A stretch of DNA of 38,756 nucleotides from Sphingobacterium sp. T2. GTDB lineage: Bacteria; Bacteroidota; Bacteroidia; Sphingobacteriales; Sphingobacteriaceae. Positions 37,137 to 38,756 of this stretch are shown here, in pieces. Positions within the stretch are counted from its first letter, which is position 1; every line of letters begins with the position of its first letter. The position numbers and the translations under genes are program-made. The notes beneath the pieces were generated by a model. The model worked only from the letters and a program-made list of their open reading frames with translations. It was not told the DNA's origin and did not search any database. Location: positions 193 to 38,948 of the forward strand of contig NZ_JXAC01000025.1 of NCBI RefSeq assembly GCF_000814685.1, given 5' to 3'.

Positions 37137-38501
37137 ATGGGATGTGGCAGTTGCTCATCCGGTGGTGGTTGCGGTACAGGAGCCAAATTAGGTACAGTAC
37201 CAGCAGGTTGTAACAATAACGGCACCTGCATGACCAGCGGATGTAATAAATTAGATGTGTACGACTGGCTTTCCGATATGGATTTGCCATCTAACTATAA
37301 ACCCTTCAATATAGTAGAAGTTCGTTTCAAAGGATCTAGAAAAGATTTCTTCGTCAATACGGACAACCTCTATCTTGAAATGGGTGAAATGGTCGCCGTA
37401 GAGCCTTCTACAGGAGGTTATGACATAGGACACGTGTCGCTTACAGGAGAGCTGGTAAGGCTACAGCTCAAGAAAAACAAATATCAGTCCTGATGCTGTA
37501 ACCAAACGTATATACCGTAAAGCGACAGAGGCAGATGTTGCCAAATATAAGGCAGCAAAAGATTTGGAGTGGGAGACCATGCACAGAGCCCGTAAGATGG
37601 CTTTGGACCTAGGTCTTTCAATGAAAATATCGGACGTAGACTATCAGGGTGACAAGACCAAAGCTACCTTCTACTATACGGCAGAAGGACGTGTAGACTT
37701 TCGTGAGCTCATCAAGAAGATGGCCGAAGCATTCCGTATACGTATCGAGATGCGCCAAATTGGAATGCGGCAGGAGGCAAGCCGTCTAGGGGGTATAGGT
37801 TCCTGCGGCAGGGAGCTATGTTGCTCTACATGGCTGACAGACTTCAAGACCGTGTCAACCTCTGCGGCAAGATATCAAAACCTGTCGCTCAACACGCTTA
37901 AACTGGCTGGTCAGTGCGGTAAGCTCAAATGCTGTCTCAACTATGAGCTGGATAGTTATATGGACGCCCTGAAAGATATTCCTACCGACGTAGATAAAAT
38001 AGAAACACAAAACGGTACAGCAATCTTACAAAAAACCGATATTTTCAAAAAGATTATGTGGTTCTCCTATCCGGGAGCAGAAAGCTGGGTGCCTCTGGCT
38101 ATCAGCAAGGTCAAAGAGCTGGCAGAACTCAACAAGCAAGGCGAAATTCCGGAAACTTTATCCGCCGTAAGCCTACAAAAAGAAACGATAAAACCTATTG
38201 TTTTGGATTATGAGAATGTTGTAGGACAGGATAGCCTGACACGCTTGGATGAAAAATCCAAAAAACGCAAGAAGAAAAAGAAAAAACAAAAACAGCAATA
38301 AGGCTGAAGCTCAGTCTTCTTCTGCCGACCAAAGTAAAAAAGCTGAAAAGCCTGCAAGCTCCCTCCGGAGAAAAGAAAGAAAAAGCAGATATCAAAAACA
38401 ACGAAAAAGCAGCAAAACCTAAAGAGCAGCAGAGGAAGAAAAGAAGATTCAACAGAAATAAAAACAAAAATTCAGATAAACAAAACAACAGTGGAGAATA
38501 A
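37137..38501 (+). CDS. ricT: PSP1-domain protein RicT (YaaT), three frame breaks
   Basis: RicT belongs to the PSP1 family; in Bacillus it is part of the Fe-S RicA/F/T complex that works with RNase Y. Here it is about 454 residues after repair. Residues 1-45 are Cys/Gly-rich (MGCGSCSSGGGCGTG..., eight or so Cys). The PSP1 core has YKPFNIVEVRFKGSRKDFF, then GSCGRELCCSTWL and QCGKLKCCLNYEL, the Cys sites that bind the Fe-S clusters in the Bacillus complex. A long Lys/Asn-rich tail ends RRFNRNKNKNSDKQNNSGE. Breaks lie at about 37473-37481, 38281-38286 and 38361-38363, each one base too many in a homopolymer. The order holB-ricT-gldH is known from Bacteroidota. Confidence 0.85.
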
Positions 38502-38525
38502 TCTTCTCCACTCTTCTTTTTTATT

Positions 38526-38756
38526 ATGAAAAGATATTTAGCTATACTAGGTCTGCTTGCCTCCTGCAGCGATGGCGCCTTTTATGAAAAAAATGTGGCC
38601 ATAGCTGATCGCTCTTGGGAGTACAGAGATATTCCTACCTTTGAAGTGAAGGTAGAAGACAACAAAGCTAAATACGATATCTATATCAATGTGCGTCATA
38701 CCAACCTAAGTTAATGTCTTTTCCAACCTACATTTTGTGAGTCACACAAGGAAAGC
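38526..38756 (+). CDS. gldH: Gliding motility lipoprotein GldH, frame break and cut by the window
   Basis: GldH is an outer-membrane lipoprotein linked to the type IX secretion/gliding machinery. The visible part has a lipoprotein signal (MKRYLAILGLLASC, lipobox LASC at 11-14), then SDGAFYEKNVAIADRSWEYRDIPTFEVKVEDNKAKYDIYINVRHTN. One extra A near 38711-38714 breaks the frame; removing it gives NLSYVFSNLHFVSHTRK, which matches the GldH core. The rest runs off the right edge. It starts 24 bases after ricT. Confidence 0.82.

Noticed and set aside
35979-38714. Programmed ribosomal frameshifting in holB, ricT or gldH
   Set aside because: The breaks lie at different motifs without a shared slippery site, and shifts of the same kind occur in unrelated genes throughout the window.

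Overview
The window reads as an ordinary chromosomal segment of a member of the Bacteroidota, most likely a Sphingobacteriaceae-like organism (Sphingobacterium/Pedobacter group). The evidence is TAnnTTTG-type -7 promoter boxes, a DUF4295 gene next to L33 and L28, a gldH gene, a 1092-residue SecA, the futalosine-route menaquinone enzyme MqnD, and a 'TonB receptor' of the outer-membrane beta-barrel class without SusC/SusD. I see no phage, insertion sequence, CRISPR array, tRNA or rRNA gene. This is core and housekeeping territory rather than an island.

Layout. 0.3-4.5 kb: a TRIC/UPF0126 channel gene, convergent with murF, then a secreted beta-propeller (SMP-30-like), an acyl-ACP thioesterase and a LOG-family protein, all on the minus strand. 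4.6-9.0 kb: a likely envelope-response unit transcribed PadR regulator -> PspC membrane protein -> outer-membrane beta-barrel. 9.2-14.9 kb: VanZ-like protein with an overlapping 37-residue lipoprotein, ComF, RlmN, a lipoprotein amidase, RimO, FtsY. 15.0-15.7 kb: rpmB-rpmG-DUF4295. 16.0-21.7 kb: recO, two DUF805 paralogues, a cold-shock protein, a SIMPL-DUF4112-DUF4359-TruC operon and gcvT. 21.7-28.7 kb: two small membrane proteins, then a secA-led minus-strand run (secA, SPOR protein, M20 amidohydrolase, a thiamine-pyrophosphokinase-like protein without catalytic residues, GNAT, rhodanese). 29.0-35.9 kb: surE-membrane protein-mqnD, csbD, yicC-gmk-nadD, two DedA paralogues, dnaN. 36.0 kb to the end: holB-ricT-gldH on the plus strand.

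The most striking property is that eleven genes carry eighteen small frame breaks, nearly all single-base changes inside short homopolymers. They hit essential genes such as holB, and each can be repaired on paper to a full-length, family-typical protein. I therefore annotate these as single genes with a frame break. Base-calling error is the likeliest cause, but the breaks are clumped (none in about 9.2-20.0 kb or 24.6-33.4 kb), so real decay of some of them is not excluded.

I found no clear undescribed system. The best candidates for something new are the catalytically empty thiamine-pyrophosphokinase homologue in the secA run, the PadR-PspC-barrel unit with a direct repeat at its promoter, and two genes (rlmN, yicC) whose -7 boxes sit so close to the start codon that their mRNAs should be leaderless.
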